A stretch of DNA of 64,000 bases from Halobacteriovorax marinus SJ (GTDB lineage Bacteria; Bdellovibrionota; Bacteriovoracia; Bacteriovoracales; Bacteriovoracaceae). Location: contig NC_016620.1 in the NCBI RefSeq assembly GCF_000210915.2, positions 1,240,001-1,304,000 of the forward strand. Direction: 5' to 3'. Shown here piece by piece: positions 53,456 through 62,556 of this stretch (positions within the stretch are counted from its first letter, which is position 1; each line of letters opens with the position of its first letter). A model generated the notes under the pieces. That model was not told where the DNA came from and made no database searches. It saw only the letters and a list, made by a program, of their open reading frames with translations. The translations under genes and the position numbers were made by a program.

Positions 53456-53585
53456 GACAAGTCTTTTAATCCACCATTGGTAACTCTTTGAGATTTTTGA
53501 AATCAGAGTATTTCTTATAAAAACTCCTTATTTTCTAAAAGTAAATGCCGTTATATTTAAACGAATCTTTTTAGAGAATATATTT

Positions 53586-53939
53586 ATGAATCTTGCTTCC
53601 ATAACTTCTACATTCTTTATCCTTTGCCTTTTCACTTCTTGTCTAAAGAAGTCACCTTTAGATAAGTATACTGTTGGGCAATGTTTTAAAGAAGTTCACA
53701 ATAATTATGCCAGCTATGCAAAGAGTGAAGAGAGGATTTATAGAATCGAGGGAATTACTGAATCGAATTTAAAAATTTCTACTTGGTATGATCGTTATTG
53801 GATTTATCAAGGAGAGAAAGATCCAACTTATTTTAATAATAGATCTATCTTCACATACTCTAAGACCCCTTGCCCTGGCTCACGGGCGAATGCGAGTATT
53901 GCCGATAAGATTCAAGGGATTGATCTTAAGAATCAGTAA
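53586..53939 (+). CDS. Small lipoprotein of unknown function
   Basis: 117 residues. Signal ending in the lipobox FTSC (Cys 19). The remainder is polar (RIYRIEGITESNLKISTWYD) with two additional Cys (QCF, PCP) that could pair. No family recognised. The 3' end overlaps the convergent DTW-domain gene by 14 bp. Promoter not obvious. Confidence 0.7.
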   Translation: MNLASITSTFFILCLFTSCLKKSPLDKYTVGQCFKEVHNNYASYAKSEERIYRIEGITESNLKISTWYDRYWIYQGEKDPTYFNNRSIFTYSKTPCPGSRANASIADKIQGIDLKNQ

Positions 53940-54486
53940 ATTTACTTAGATCATTTATAAAAGACTTAAAATTATTTTCTAAATTCTCTAGTGGAGTATT
54001 GTCTACAAAGGAAAGAACTTCTGTCACGGCCTCAAGTGTACTAAAGCCACCCTCTCTTTGTTTTCTAATTTTTGAATAACTGGAAACTCTTTCTAATTCT
54101 AAATGAATGCAGGGAATTTCACTCAAGAACGAGTTAAGTTGAAATATCTTAAAGGCCTTTTTCCAAGTTCCATCTATGAAGATAAAATTATAAGATTTAT
54201 TTTTGGAGAAGTTCATTTGTGTAAGCTCACACGAAGACTCACTCGGATAAATTAAGATATTTTCAAAGTCTTTCAATAAGACATCATCTTTCTCGAAAAT
54301 CTCTGAGTCTATGAGACGAATTCTTTGTAGTGATAGCTTTAAAATACCAGCTGTCCCTTTTATATTTTTAATTTCACTTGGGTGTCTTAGAATTGTTATA
54401 AATGAGTCATTTGCAACTTCAGTTGCATACTTACAAATACAACCCCCAAGGGCCTTTTCACATTTGGGACAATATTCACGACTCAT
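53926..54486 (-). CDS. DTW-domain tRNA-uridine aminocarboxypropyltransferase
   Basis: 186 residues. An N-terminal Cys cluster (CPKCEKALGGCIC), probably zinc-binding, then the DTW domain with its DGTW signature (FIFIDGTWKKAFK) and the PSESSCEL and STLEAVTEVL regions. DTW proteins such as TapT/TuaA transfer aminocarboxypropyl from SAM to uridine 47 of tRNA (acp3U). The substrate position here is inferred from family. Single gene, convergent with a small lipoprotein gene. Confidence 0.85.
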   Translation of the reverse strand: MSREYCPKCEKALGGCICKYATEVANDSFITILRHPSEIKNIKGTAGILKLSLQRIRLIDSEIFEKDDVLLKDFENILIYPSESSCELTQMNFSKNKSYNFIFIDGTWKKAFKIFQLNSFLSEIPCIHLELERVSSYSKIRKQREGGFSTLEAVTEVLSFVDNTPLENLENNFKSFINDLSKFTDS

Positions 54487-54742
54487 TTCATACCTACATT
54501 TAGTTCTAGTAATCTAAATGGCCTAGGGCCTTCTGTCCATAATCTATTTAAATCTTACACTTAGACAAAGAGCTGCTCAATTTCAAGATTTCAATTAGTT
54601 AACTATCAATGTATAAGATTTGTTAATAGTTCTTACATTGACTTTAAGAAAGACTACTGGTATTCTAAATATCTTTGATTGAGTTGATATTGAGAAAATG
54701 AAAGAACTCACGAAAGAGATAAGGTTATAGCAAGGAGTGATT

Positions 54743-54907
54743 ATGAGCTTAAAAGAGAGAATGAGACTAGAAGAAATTGAAAGTGAATCTCTACTTAGAA
54801 AACCGCAATGGCACGTTAAGGAAGAAGAAAACGAGGCCGAAATCGTAAAAATTAATCATCTAGAGGATGAGCTTCTTCAAGAAACAAAAGTAGCAAGGGC
54901 CAAGTAG
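54743..54907 (+). CDS. Short acidic protein of unknown function
   Basis: 54 residues (MSLKERMRLEEIESESLLRK at the N-terminus, ending VARAK). The ATG has a strong AAGGAG site 5-6 bp before it, and codon use matches the neighbours. The stop (54905-54907) lies 1 bp before the convergent gene's end. It is highly charged and helical, with no signal. No family recognised; support comes from the ribosome site and codon pattern only. Confidence 0.6.
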   Translation: MSLKERMRLEEIESESLLRKPQWHVKEEENEAEIVKINHLEDELLQETKVARAK

Positions 54908-54908
54908 G

Positions 54909-55379
54909 TTACCTTAGTTTTGATTTTACACATCTAGTGAGTTTCTTATCATTCCATTGATAAGAGCTCTCACACTCAGACAGAATATTTTCAGTAAAGG
55001 ACTCGCAAGTGCTGGCAGCACTAAATCTCGGGTCCTTTCTTTTTTCCATACAAAAGAATTTTAAGTTTTGCTCAACTTCAATTCTTTGTTCATCAGGATT
55101 TGTTGGAATAATTGAAGGCCTAGGCTTAGGCCTTGTTCTCTTTGGCGTTACATATCTCTTAGGGGAGATTCTTCTAACTTTTTTACGACCGCTCTTTGCG
55201 TTCTCTAAATCTTCAAGTCGAAGCTTTCTGTAGCGCTCAATCGCGTTCTCTCTCTCGATCTCTTCAAAGCTCTTTACTGTTTCTTTTGAATACGTTTTAG
55301 GCCCTTCTTTCATTGTTACCGATGAACAGGAAGTAAGTATAAGCAATGTCGTTAGTGGTATAAATTTCTTAAAAATCAT
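54909..55379 (-). CDS. Small basic lipoprotein of unknown function
   Basis: 156 residues. Lipobox LTSC (Cys 18). Then a charged helix, a Pro/Arg/Lys-rich segment (SPKRYVTPKRTRPKPRPS) and a C-terminal part with four Cys (FFCMEK, TCESF, ECESS, RCVKS) that may form two disulphides. Its start overlaps the upstream endonuclease gene by 11 bp, so both are made from one transcript. The basic region could bind nucleic acid or cell wall. Confidence 0.7.
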   Translation of the reverse strand: MIFKKFIPLTTLLILTSCSSVTMKEGPKTYSKETVKSFEEIERENAIERYRKLRLEDLENAKSGRKKVRRISPKRYVTPKRTRPKPRPSIIPTNPDEQRIEVEQNLKFFCMEKRKDPRFSAASTCESFTENILSECESSYQWNDKKLTRCVKSKLR

Positions 55380-56217
55380 TAATGGTACTTATGAGATCTG
55401 GCTGATCAATAAAAGGATTTCTATTATTTTGATATTCAAATATTTTCTGATTTCTCTCGCGCTCTTCGTTGTCAACTGGATCTTCTTGATTCCAATTTCT
55501 TAGATAGCGCTCTTGAATCTCATCAATAGGTAATTTGAATCTAACTGAGAAGTAGAACATGGCCCTAGCAACATTCCCTTTATGAGAAGCTGGAGGTTCA
55601 AATGCAGTCAGGCTTGTACCTATAGCATTTCCTCTAAGTGAAGAATCACAATTTTCATTGATAACCCTACCATTGACTTCGGCAAACATATGATTGCCTC
55701 TTGAGCTATTGGCCCTATTGTTGACAGGATAGAGGTGGTGAAGATCTGTTTTTTGAAGTGATTTACTCATGCTTGGATTGAACTTACTCTGCGGCCACGT
55801 GTGTTCACAGTTCATAACAGATGAAGAAGGTATCTTTCCTGGGCCTACACCATAGTTACTTCCATAATTATTTTCACAGTAAAGATCTTTTACAAAATGT
55901 CTTCCTCTATAATCTTTCTCTAAATGTAGATTTCCAAAAAGCTCTATTCTTGCAGCTTTATAAGAGATACTTCTCTTTTGCGAGTAGCACTTTTGATTCT
56001 TAAGACATTTACTTGTGATGAGGTCTTTATCTTCTGTTCTTATATGATAATAGCTCATGACCTTAAAAAGCTCTTCTTTCAATTGATCGGAACTTAGAGA
56101 GTTGCTTTCAATTTGTTGAATGAGTTTACTAGGGTAGTAGTTAAAGTCTTTCAATGCCGCTAAAGCATGAAAGTTGATTAAAATTGCAGACAAAAACACT
56201 ATAGTTTTTAAGTTCAT
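55369..56217 (-). CDS. Secreted endonuclease I (EndA-like)
   Basis: 282 residues with a signal peptide (cut near ALAAL). Endonuclease-I motifs: CEHTWPQSKF, DLHHLYPVNNRANSSRGN (catalytic His and metal-binding Asn), GNVARAMFYFSVRF and WNQEDPVDNEERERN. The C-terminal RNPFIDQPDL is also typical. It degrades double-stranded DNA in the periplasm or outside, which fits DNA scavenging. Transcribed with the small lipoprotein gene downstream. Confidence 0.92.
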   Translation of the reverse strand: MNLKTIVFLSAILINFHALAALKDFNYYPSKLIQQIESNSLSSDQLKEELFKVMSYYHIRTEDKDLITSKCLKNQKCYSQKRSISYKAARIELFGNLHLEKDYRGRHFVKDLYCENNYGSNYGVGPGKIPSSSVMNCEHTWPQSKFNPSMSKSLQKTDLHHLYPVNNRANSSRGNHMFAEVNGRVINENCDSSLRGNAIGTSLTAFEPPASHKGNVARAMFYFSVRFKLPIDEIQERYLRNWNQEDPVDNEERERNQKIFEYQNNRNPFIDQPDLISTINDF

Positions 56218-56375
56218 GATCCATCCTTGGATTTGTTCTTAAGACTAGTCTAACAAAGCTTTTCTCCATGGCCAAGAATTTATCGATACTTTTTTCTTAC
56301 ATCTCTTTAGTTTGCACTAATAGAGACTCCTGTTATTATTAAAGAATCCATAATTTACAGAGAAAGGAAAACACT

Positions 56376-57389
56376 ATGAGCTACAATAGTAGAATTACAG
56401 GAGTTGGTTCTTACGTTCCACCACAGATTTATAAGAATTCAGACATTGAAGAGATGATGGATACATCTAATGAATGGATTATTCAAAGGACTGGAATTGA
56501 ACAAAGACATTGGGTTGATGAAAACACGAGCACTTCAGACTTAGCTCTTGAGGCTTCAAAAATTGCTATTAAAGATGCAGGTCTTGAGGCCAGCGATATA
56601 GATATGATTGTATTTGCAACTTTAAGTCCCGATCACGACTTTCCGGGAACAGGTTGTTTTCTTCAGGCAAAATTAGGAATTGAAGATGTGACAGCATTTG
56701 ATATTCGTCAACAGTGTACTGGTTTCCTCTATGGGCTAAGTATGGCAGATAAATTTGTTCAGTCAGGTAGCCATAAGAATGTTCTAGTTGTCGGAGCTGA
56801 AGTACATTCAAAGGGACTAGATAAGACTCCAAATGGTAGAGCAGTTTCAGTTTTATTTGGAGATGGAGCAGGTGCGGTTGTTGTTTCGCGTACCGAAGTT
56901 AAAGATAAGACTAAAGACCCACATATTATGACAACTAATCTTCATGCGGACGGCTCTTATGCTAAGGAGTTATGGGTTGCTGCTCCTGGATCTGCTGTAG
57001 GACCAGATAGAATGAGTCACGCACTTGTTGATGAAGGACTACACTTTCCATTTATGAATGGAAAAACTGTCTTTGTTCATGCTGTGAAGCGCATGGCAGA
57101 AACTTTGATGTTATCTTGTAAAGAAATGGGTGTGGGAATCGAAGATGTTGATCTCTTCCTATTTCATCAAGCAAATTTGAGAATTAATTCCAAGGTTGCG
57201 GAAGTTTTAAAAATCCCTGAAGATAAAATTTTCAATACAATTCAAAAGTATGGAAATACAACGGCCGCGACAATACCTCTGGGGATGCACGATGCTATTA
57301 AGGCCAATAAGTTAAAGAAGGGAATGCTAGTTGCTAGTGCTGCTTTTGGAAGTGGTTTTACTTGGGCATCTGGGCTTTGGCGATACTAG
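56376..57389 (+). CDS. Beta-ketoacyl-ACP synthase III family protein (FabH-like)
   Basis: 337 residues, thiolase fold. The KAS III triad is visible: Cys in RQQCTGFLYG, His in FLFHQANLRI, Asn in GNTTAATIP. The N-terminal pattern TGVGSYVPPQIYKNSDIEEM also fits. FabH starts fatty-acid synthesis from acetyl-CoA and malonyl-ACP. It is alone here, without the usual plsX/fabD/acpP neighbours, so it could be a second copy or a related enzyme. AAAGGAAA precedes the ATG. Confidence 0.85.
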   Translation: MSYNSRITGVGSYVPPQIYKNSDIEEMMDTSNEWIIQRTGIEQRHWVDENTSTSDLALEASKIAIKDAGLEASDIDMIVFATLSPDHDFPGTGCFLQAKLGIEDVTAFDIRQQCTGFLYGLSMADKFVQSGSHKNVLVVGAEVHSKGLDKTPNGRAVSVLFGDGAGAVVVSRTEVKDKTKDPHIMTTNLHADGSYAKELWVAAPGSAVGPDRMSHALVDEGLHFPFMNGKTVFVHAVKRMAETLMLSCKEMGVGIEDVDLFLFHQANLRINSKVAEVLKIPEDKIFNTIQKYGNTTAATIPLGMHDAIKANKLKKGMLVASAAFGSGFTWASGLWRY

Positions 57390-57397
57390 AAATTAGA

Positions 57398-57425
57398 GAA
57401 GCTCTTCTTAAGAGAGAAGAGCTTC
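57398..57425. terminator. Hairpin between FabH-like gene and 57432 gene
   Basis: GAAGCTCTTC (57398-57407) pairs exactly with GAAGAGCTTC (57416-57425). No T-run follows, so termination is plausible but not certain. Confidence 0.5.
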
Positions 57426-57431
57426 CATATT

Positions 57432-58046
57432 CTACATACCTCTTTCTTCAGAGTAGTCGAAGATATATTGTCTAAATTCTAAAATACTTTCATGATTTAA
57501 AAGACCAATCACATTATTTGTCGATGGAATGACATCATAGATTAAATGTTCCATAGCAAATTGAATTGTCTGCATACCGATATAGAGGTTTGTGAAAAAA
57601 TCTATATCGCCTTTTTGCCAGTATGTGATTAGCTCGGCAACATCCTGATGATTTTCACAACAAGGACATCCTGGGCAAAGACCTTTATTTTCAATAAAGC
57701 TCAAATGATATTGAGTTTGCTCCGCAATCATTCTCTCTCTTTCTTCAGAATCATCTGCAAAGCGGTCAATAAGAGGAATGGCGACATCATTATTCTCTTT
57801 AACGGCAATTAATAATTGCTCATAGAAAGTTGCATAGAGAGATGTAAAGATACAATCTTCCATCAGAAAGTAGAAGAGTTCTTCTTGTCCTTGGGCTGAC
57901 TCTTTTAAATTGTCATAGGCCTTGAGAGCAAGAGTGTAAGGGAAGTCAGGGCTTCCTTCTAGATCGTGAAAGTATCTGGCCAAAGACTTGGATTCAGATT
58001 CTTTTTGCTTTCTAGGGTCTTTAAAAAATTTTTCAATCATTGACAT
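57432..58046 (-). CDS. Protein of unknown function with CxxCxCC motif
   Basis: 204 residues from the ATG at 58046 (AAGGAA 7 bp before it; a GTG two codons earlier is less likely). It is predicted to be all helical and acidic, without signal or TM. A Cys cluster CPGCPCCENH lies near residue 130 and may bind metal. No family recognised. Single gene. Confidence 0.7.
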   Translation of the reverse strand: MSMIEKFFKDPRKQKESESKSLARYFHDLEGSPDFPYTLALKAYDNLKESAQGQEELFYFLMEDCIFTSLYATFYEQLLIAVKENNDVAIPLIDRFADDSEERERMIAEQTQYHLSFIENKGLCPGCPCCENHQDVAELITYWQKGDIDFFTNLYIGMQTIQFAMEHLIYDVIPSTNNVIGLLNHESILEFRQYIFDYSEERGM

Positions 58047-58189
58047 GAGCACTTTCCTTGTTACACATACAATAAGTTTATTTTAATTCATTTTTAAGTA
58101 TTTATCTAAAAATAAATTATACTTATTCACTCTTCGGCATTTTTACCACTTTTAGATAGCCATCTTCGCTAATAGGCAAATTTCTACAC

Positions 58190-59227
58190 TTATGGTGCAG
58201 GGTTAGAGTGAATTTTATGTACTTGATTTATTTTATCAAGAATTTCATCATTCATTTCAAAATGAATAGAGTCTATATTTTCTTTTAATTGCTCTAGATT
58301 AGTTGCTCCAATGATATTGGAAGCAAGGAATGGTCTAGAATTTACAAAGGCCAGTGATAGTGTTGCCAGAGAAGTATCTAAAGACTTCGCAATATCTAAG
58401 TACATTTGCGTGGCCTTAACTGCTTCGGGACTTGAGTACCTAGAGTAGTGAGGCCATTTTGTAATACGAGCATTTTCTGGAAAATTGCCATTTAAATACT
58501 TTCCACTCAAGACTCCAAAGCCAAGAGGAGAGTAAGCGAGTAGACCAACATCTTCTCTATGACCAACTTCAGCTAAATTTATCTCGTATGTTCTATTGAG
58601 AAGATTATAAGGATTTTGGATCGTTTGCATTCTCGAAAATCCCTCTCTTTCACTTAGAGAGAGATACTTCATCAGACCCCAAGAAGTCTCATTCGACACT
58701 CCAATCTCACGAATCTTTCCACTTTCCTTTAATCTTGTAAGTGCTTCTAGAGTTTCCTCTAGAGGAACCATATCTTCATCACTATTGTGAATATAGTCTT
58801 TCTTTCCAAAGTAATTTGTATTTCTATCTGGCCAGTGCAGTTGATAGAGATCGATATAATCTGTCTTCAATCTTTCTAGAGAACCTTCTAAAGCTTGAAT
58901 GATATGATCCCTAGTTAATCTTGGACCATTTCTTATATGCTTCATGTACTCACCTGGACCCACAACTTTCGAGGCCATAATGATTTTATCTCTTTGCTTT
59001 TGAAAAGTTTCCCAGTTTCCAAGAATCTCTTCAGTTCTGTGTACTGTGCGCGGTTTAGGTGGAATGGGATACATCTCAGCTGTATCGTAGAAATTTACTC
59101 CTTGGTCAAAGGCGTAGTCTAAGAGTTCAAAAGCCTCGTCTTGAGTATTCTGCTCTCCATAAGTCATAGTGCCCATGCAAATTAAACTAACATCTAAATC
59201 TGTGCGACCAAGTTTCTTAAATTTCAT
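58190..59227 (-). CDS. Tas-like NADP(H)-dependent aldo/keto reductase
   Basis: 345 residues. It resembles E. coli Tas along its whole length: LGRTDLDVSLICMGTMTYGEQN, NFYDTAEMYP (catalytic Asp/Tyr region), KVVGPGEYMK, YQLHWPDRNTNYFG, EIGVSNETSWGLMKY and LAYSPLGFGVLSGKYLNG. Reduces aldehydes or ketones; the true substrate is unknown even for Tas. Seven bp separate its ATG from the stop of the upstream membrane-protein gene, so the two form an operon. Confidence 0.9.
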   Translation of the reverse strand: MKFKKLGRTDLDVSLICMGTMTYGEQNTQDEAFELLDYAFDQGVNFYDTAEMYPIPPKPRTVHRTEEILGNWETFQKQRDKIIMASKVVGPGEYMKHIRNGPRLTRDHIIQALEGSLERLKTDYIDLYQLHWPDRNTNYFGKKDYIHNSDEDMVPLEETLEALTRLKESGKIREIGVSNETSWGLMKYLSLSEREGFSRMQTIQNPYNLLNRTYEINLAEVGHREDVGLLAYSPLGFGVLSGKYLNGNFPENARITKWPHYSRYSSPEAVKATQMYLDIAKSLDTSLATLSLAFVNSRPFLASNIIGATNLEQLKENIDSIHFEMNDEILDKINQVHKIHSNPAP

Positions 59228-59234
59228 TTTCTTC

Positions 59235-59930
59235 CTATTGCTTTAATATAGATTCAATTTCTAAGTCAGTATTTTTCTTTATCGTCATGATTAGGTAAGT
59301 GATAATAAGACCAACCATAATAACCATTGGAACTGATATGACAGGAAAGCTAAGTGCCGTCATCTTTCCTAAACTCTCATTGAACTCAACAGTTCCTGGT
59401 TCTCCAACTAAAATCTTAATGGCCAAGATATAATTGAGTAGAGCAGAGATAAAGAACGTTCCTCCCAAGCAGAAAGAAGCAATCTTTAAGTTCTTAGCAA
59501 AGAGTCCAGAGTGCCCATTCTTGGCAAATGATTCATTAATTAACTCTAGGTTAATCATCTGCCCTAGAAAGGTCTTAACAAGAGGCTTACTGGTAAATTG
59601 GCTGATTATAACTGCGATACCCATAAGTAGAGGGATACCTGTTTCTTTGGCCACCATCCAATCTCTATTCAAATTAAATAATCCAATTCCACCAGTCATA
59701 ATGACTGAAAAGAGACCTAGACCAGAGAAGAAATTTATTTTTCCCTGCTTTAGGTAGTCATAGATTCCGTACCCAATCGGAAAACTAAGTGCGAGAATTA
59801 GACTGTATACCTGACCCAAATGCTCGTCTGAACTGAATTTTGTTAAGATAACTGAAGGGATAATTACATTAAGTGTAATATTTAAAAATGAGTTCTCTTG
59901 CTTCTTATTTGGAGCTGTTTGCGTATTCAT
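59235..59930 (-). CDS. VC0807-like integral membrane protein
   Basis: 231 residues from the ATG at 59930 with AGGAAG just upstream. About six hydrophobic segments, with the pattern FPIGYGIYDYLKQGK, LGLFSVIMTGGIGLF and KETGIPLLMGIAVII. These match a family I know as VC0807-like, with no assigned function. Upstream of the aldo/keto reductase gene in one operon. Confidence 0.65.
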   Translation of the reverse strand: MNTQTAPNKKQENSFLNITLNVIIPSVILTKFSSDEHLGQVYSLILALSFPIGYGIYDYLKQGKINFFSGLGLFSVIMTGGIGLFNLNRDWMVAKETGIPLLMGIAVIISQFTSKPLVKTFLGQMINLELINESFAKNGHSGLFAKNLKIASFCLGGTFFISALLNYILAIKILVGEPGTVEFNESLGKMTALSFPVISVPMVIMVGLIITYLIMTIKKNTDLEIESILKQ

Positions 59931-60048
59931 TGACTTCCTTTCTTTTAAAGATAACAAAATCTTACAGCCTTTTTTTTACCTTGTCAGATGATTTTGTGTC
60001 TGAAAAAGTATTAATACTAAAATTTAATTAACTATCAAGGATGATGTT

Positions 60049-61323
60049 ATGAAAAAAGTAATTTTATCATGTGCTCTCGCACTATCTGTAAGCGCTGCCG
60101 CTCAAGACTTCAATGGATATATTGTAAAGTTTAAGCAAGGTTCAAACCTTCTAGAACAAAAATCTTTTAAGTCATTAGGAAAGGTAGAGAAATTAAACTT
60201 CTCTTTTGGTCAATTCGCTAAATTAAGTGAAGTTAATCTTTCAAATAAGGCAATGTCTGATTTAGCTAATAATCCAGAGATTGAATATATTGAGCCAAAT
60301 TGGATTATCAAAGTTGATCCAGTTGATAGCTCTAAAGAAGAGTTAGATCCTAAGTACGCACAGCAGTGGGGACTTAAGAATACAGGTAGAAACTCTGGTG
60401 GTTGGTTCTCTAGTGGAAAGGCCGGAGAAGATGTTAACGCTGAGAAAGCTTGGGAAATTACTAAAGGTAGTAAAGATATTGTTGTTGCAGTTATCGATAC
60501 TGGAATTGACTTCAGACACCCTGATTTAAAAGATCAAATGTGGACAAATGAAGCTGAACTAAATGGTATTGAAGGCGTTGATGACGATGGTAATGGATAC
60601 GTTGACGATATCTATGGTTACGACTTCGCTAACCAAGATGGTAACCCAACAGATGGTCACTCTCACGGTACTCACTGTGCAGGTGTAATTGGTGCTTCTC
60701 ACAACTCAATTGGTGTTATGGGTGTAATGGCCAATGTTAAGCTAATGGGAATTAAATTCTTAACTGATAGCGGTTCTGGTGAAACAGTAAATGCTATTAA
60801 GTCTATAGAGTACGCTGTAAAAAATGGAGCTCACATTACTTCAAACTCTTGGGGTGGTGGAGAAAAGTCTGAAGCATTAAAGGAAGCGATCAAAGCTGCT
60901 TACGATGCAGGAACAATGTTTGTAGCAGCTGCTGGTAACTCTAGATCTAATAATGACACTAGACCAACTTACCCTGCATCTTACGATGTTGAGGGATTAA
61001 TTACTGTTGGAGCTATGGACGGTAAAGGAAATAGATCAAGCTTCTCTAACTACGGTAAGACAAGTGTTCATGTATTTGCTCCAGGTTCAAATATCCTTTC
61101 AACTGTAAAGAACGGTGGATATAAGAAAATGTCAGGAACTTCTATGGCAACTCCTTTTGTATCAGGTGTTCTAGGACTTCTTCTAGCGAATGAGCCAGGA
61201 ATTACAATTGATCAAGCAAAAGAGAGATTAATGGAATCAACAATTCTAAATAGCTCTCTATCTGATTATGCAGCTGCTGGAAGAGTAGATGCTTATAGAA
61301 TGCTAAGAAACGAAAGAAATTAA
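60049..61323 (+). CDS. Secreted subtilisin-like serine protease (S8)
   Basis: 424 residues. Signal peptide (cleavage near AAAQ), then an inhibitor-I9-type propeptide (GYIVKFKQGSNLLE, IEYIEPNWI). The S8 catalytic triad is intact: Asp in AVIDTGIDFRHPDL, His in HSHGTHCAGVIGA, Ser in GTSMATPFVSG; the oxyanion Asn is in AAAGNSRS. DDDGNGYVDDI may bind calcium. It is a typical exported broad-specificity protease. AAGGATG precedes the ATG, and a strong terminator follows. Confidence 0.95.
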   Translation: MKKVILSCALALSVSAAAQDFNGYIVKFKQGSNLLEQKSFKSLGKVEKLNFSFGQFAKLSEVNLSNKAMSDLANNPEIEYIEPNWIIKVDPVDSSKEELDPKYAQQWGLKNTGRNSGGWFSSGKAGEDVNAEKAWEITKGSKDIVVAVIDTGIDFRHPDLKDQMWTNEAELNGIEGVDDDGNGYVDDIYGYDFANQDGNPTDGHSHGTHCAGVIGASHNSIGVMGVMANVKLMGIKFLTDSGSGETVNAIKSIEYAVKNGAHITSNSWGGGEKSEALKEAIKAAYDAGTMFVAAAGNSRSNNDTRPTYPASYDVEGLITVGAMDGKGNRSSFSNYGKTSVHVFAPGSNILSTVKNGGYKKMSGTSMATPFVSGVLGLLLANEPGITIDQAKERLMESTILNSSLSDYAAAGRVDAYRMLRNERN

Positions 61324-61351
61324 TCTAGATTAAATTTCTTATCATAAGTGG

Positions 61352-61376
61352 GGGAGTCTTAGGACTCCCTTTTTAT
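61352..61376 (+). terminator. Rho-independent terminator after the subtilase
   Basis: GGGAGTC (61352-61358) pairs with GACTCCC (61363-61369) around TTAG, then TTTTTATTTTT. The right part overlaps the end of the convergent hydrolase gene. Confidence 0.9.
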
Positions 61377-62510
61377 TTTTGTAAGAGACTTATAGATTAT
61401 CCAAAGAAGTTGATCTCTCTTAGTGTAGACTCCATGACCGAAGATGGTGAGAAAAGAGTTTGGGATTTTTGAACTATCTTTAAAATCAACTAAGAAGTGA
61501 TGACCTCTAGTATGTAACCTCTTTTTAAATTTTATATTTCTTCTAAGGCTTGTGACATCACTACCTATTCCTAGTATTAAGTCTAATTCTTCATTTCGAA
61601 GCTTGTCTTCTAAAACTAAAACTTTTGAGTCACTGCCTGCAACGGCCCATTGTTGAATATAGTCACCGCTCTTTGTTGTTATAGAACTTGAAAGACTTCC
61701 GCCCATGGGGACCTTTCCTCTATGATTTACAAAGTGCAGGAGCATATTATTCTTTAGATATTTCTCCGACCATGGGTAGCGAATAGGTGTTCCAAGAGTC
61801 ACAAAGTCCATTGGCCTTTTTTTGAGTTGAGAAATTAGTTGTTCTAGTTCTTCTTTTTCTATTTCGTACTTTATGAGGAAATCTTTTAAGTGAATAGTTA
61901 GTGAATCATTACTTAGTAGATGGGATATAAGAGCAAAGAGTTGACCCGCATGAGAGTGACCATAGAGGAGAATCTTTTCACTTTTAGATGTATTCTTTGC
62001 AATTGATCTCATCAATTTCACTGCGCCTCTTATTCGGGCGATGTGATGATTAGACGAGGACCATGTAAAGTTCTCAAAATGGATATTTTCAGGACAATGT
62101 TGTTGCAGTCTCTCTAAGAGTTTAGGATGAAAATTTCCAACTTCTCTGGCGATGAGATTGCTTCCATTCTTCACTCCTTGGCGAATACTTTGAACGACTG
62201 TACTTGAGAGACTAGGGAAGGCATTCTGTATAAATGAAATAATATCAAAGGGGTCGTCGCCAACAAAAGTTCCATGAACAAAGTAGACACATGAATAATT
62301 TAGTTCTTCTAAGAGTCTTGGAACTTCGTTTTCAATAGAGAGATTTCCTTCTAGTTCTTCGAATTCTAATAATTCATAGCTCGCAGTTTTTGGAATTAAA
62401 TCACTATAGTCTTGTAGAACTTCTAGTTTTGAAGTGTTGAACAGCCATAGCGCGAAGAGGTATGAGAAGAAGACAACTTGAATACAGAGGCTAAATAAAA
62501 TTATGATCAT
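61359..62510 (-). CDS. Alpha/beta-hydrolase (lipase-like), membrane anchored
   Basis: 383 residues. An N-terminal hydrophobic anchor (SLCIQVVFFSYLFALWLF), then VYFVHGTFVGDD, which resembles the oxyanion segment of lipases, and LLYGHSHAGQ with the GxSxG nucleophile. VTLGTPIRYPWS follows, as in lipase-like folds. The acid and His of the triad cannot be placed with certainty; GHHFLVDF is one candidate. Likely acts at the envelope on esters or lipids. Single gene. Confidence 0.7.
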   Translation of the reverse strand: MIIILFSLCIQVVFFSYLFALWLFNTSKLEVLQDYSDLIPKTASYELLEFEELEGNLSIENEVPRLLEELNYSCVYFVHGTFVGDDPFDIISFIQNAFPSLSSTVVQSIRQGVKNGSNLIAREVGNFHPKLLERLQQHCPENIHFENFTWSSSNHHIARIRGAVKLMRSIAKNTSKSEKILLYGHSHAGQLFALISHLLSNDSLTIHLKDFLIKYEIEKEELEQLISQLKKRPMDFVTLGTPIRYPWSEKYLKNNMLLHFVNHRGKVPMGGSLSSSITTKSGDYIQQWAVAGSDSKVLVLEDKLRNEELDLILGIGSDVTSLRRNIKFKKRLHTRGHHFLVDFKDSSKIPNSFLTIFGHGVYTKRDQLLWIIYKSLTKIKRES

Positions 62511-62556
62511 CTTGCAAATTATAGCTAATATTTAAACATTGTGATAGAAGGTAGGA

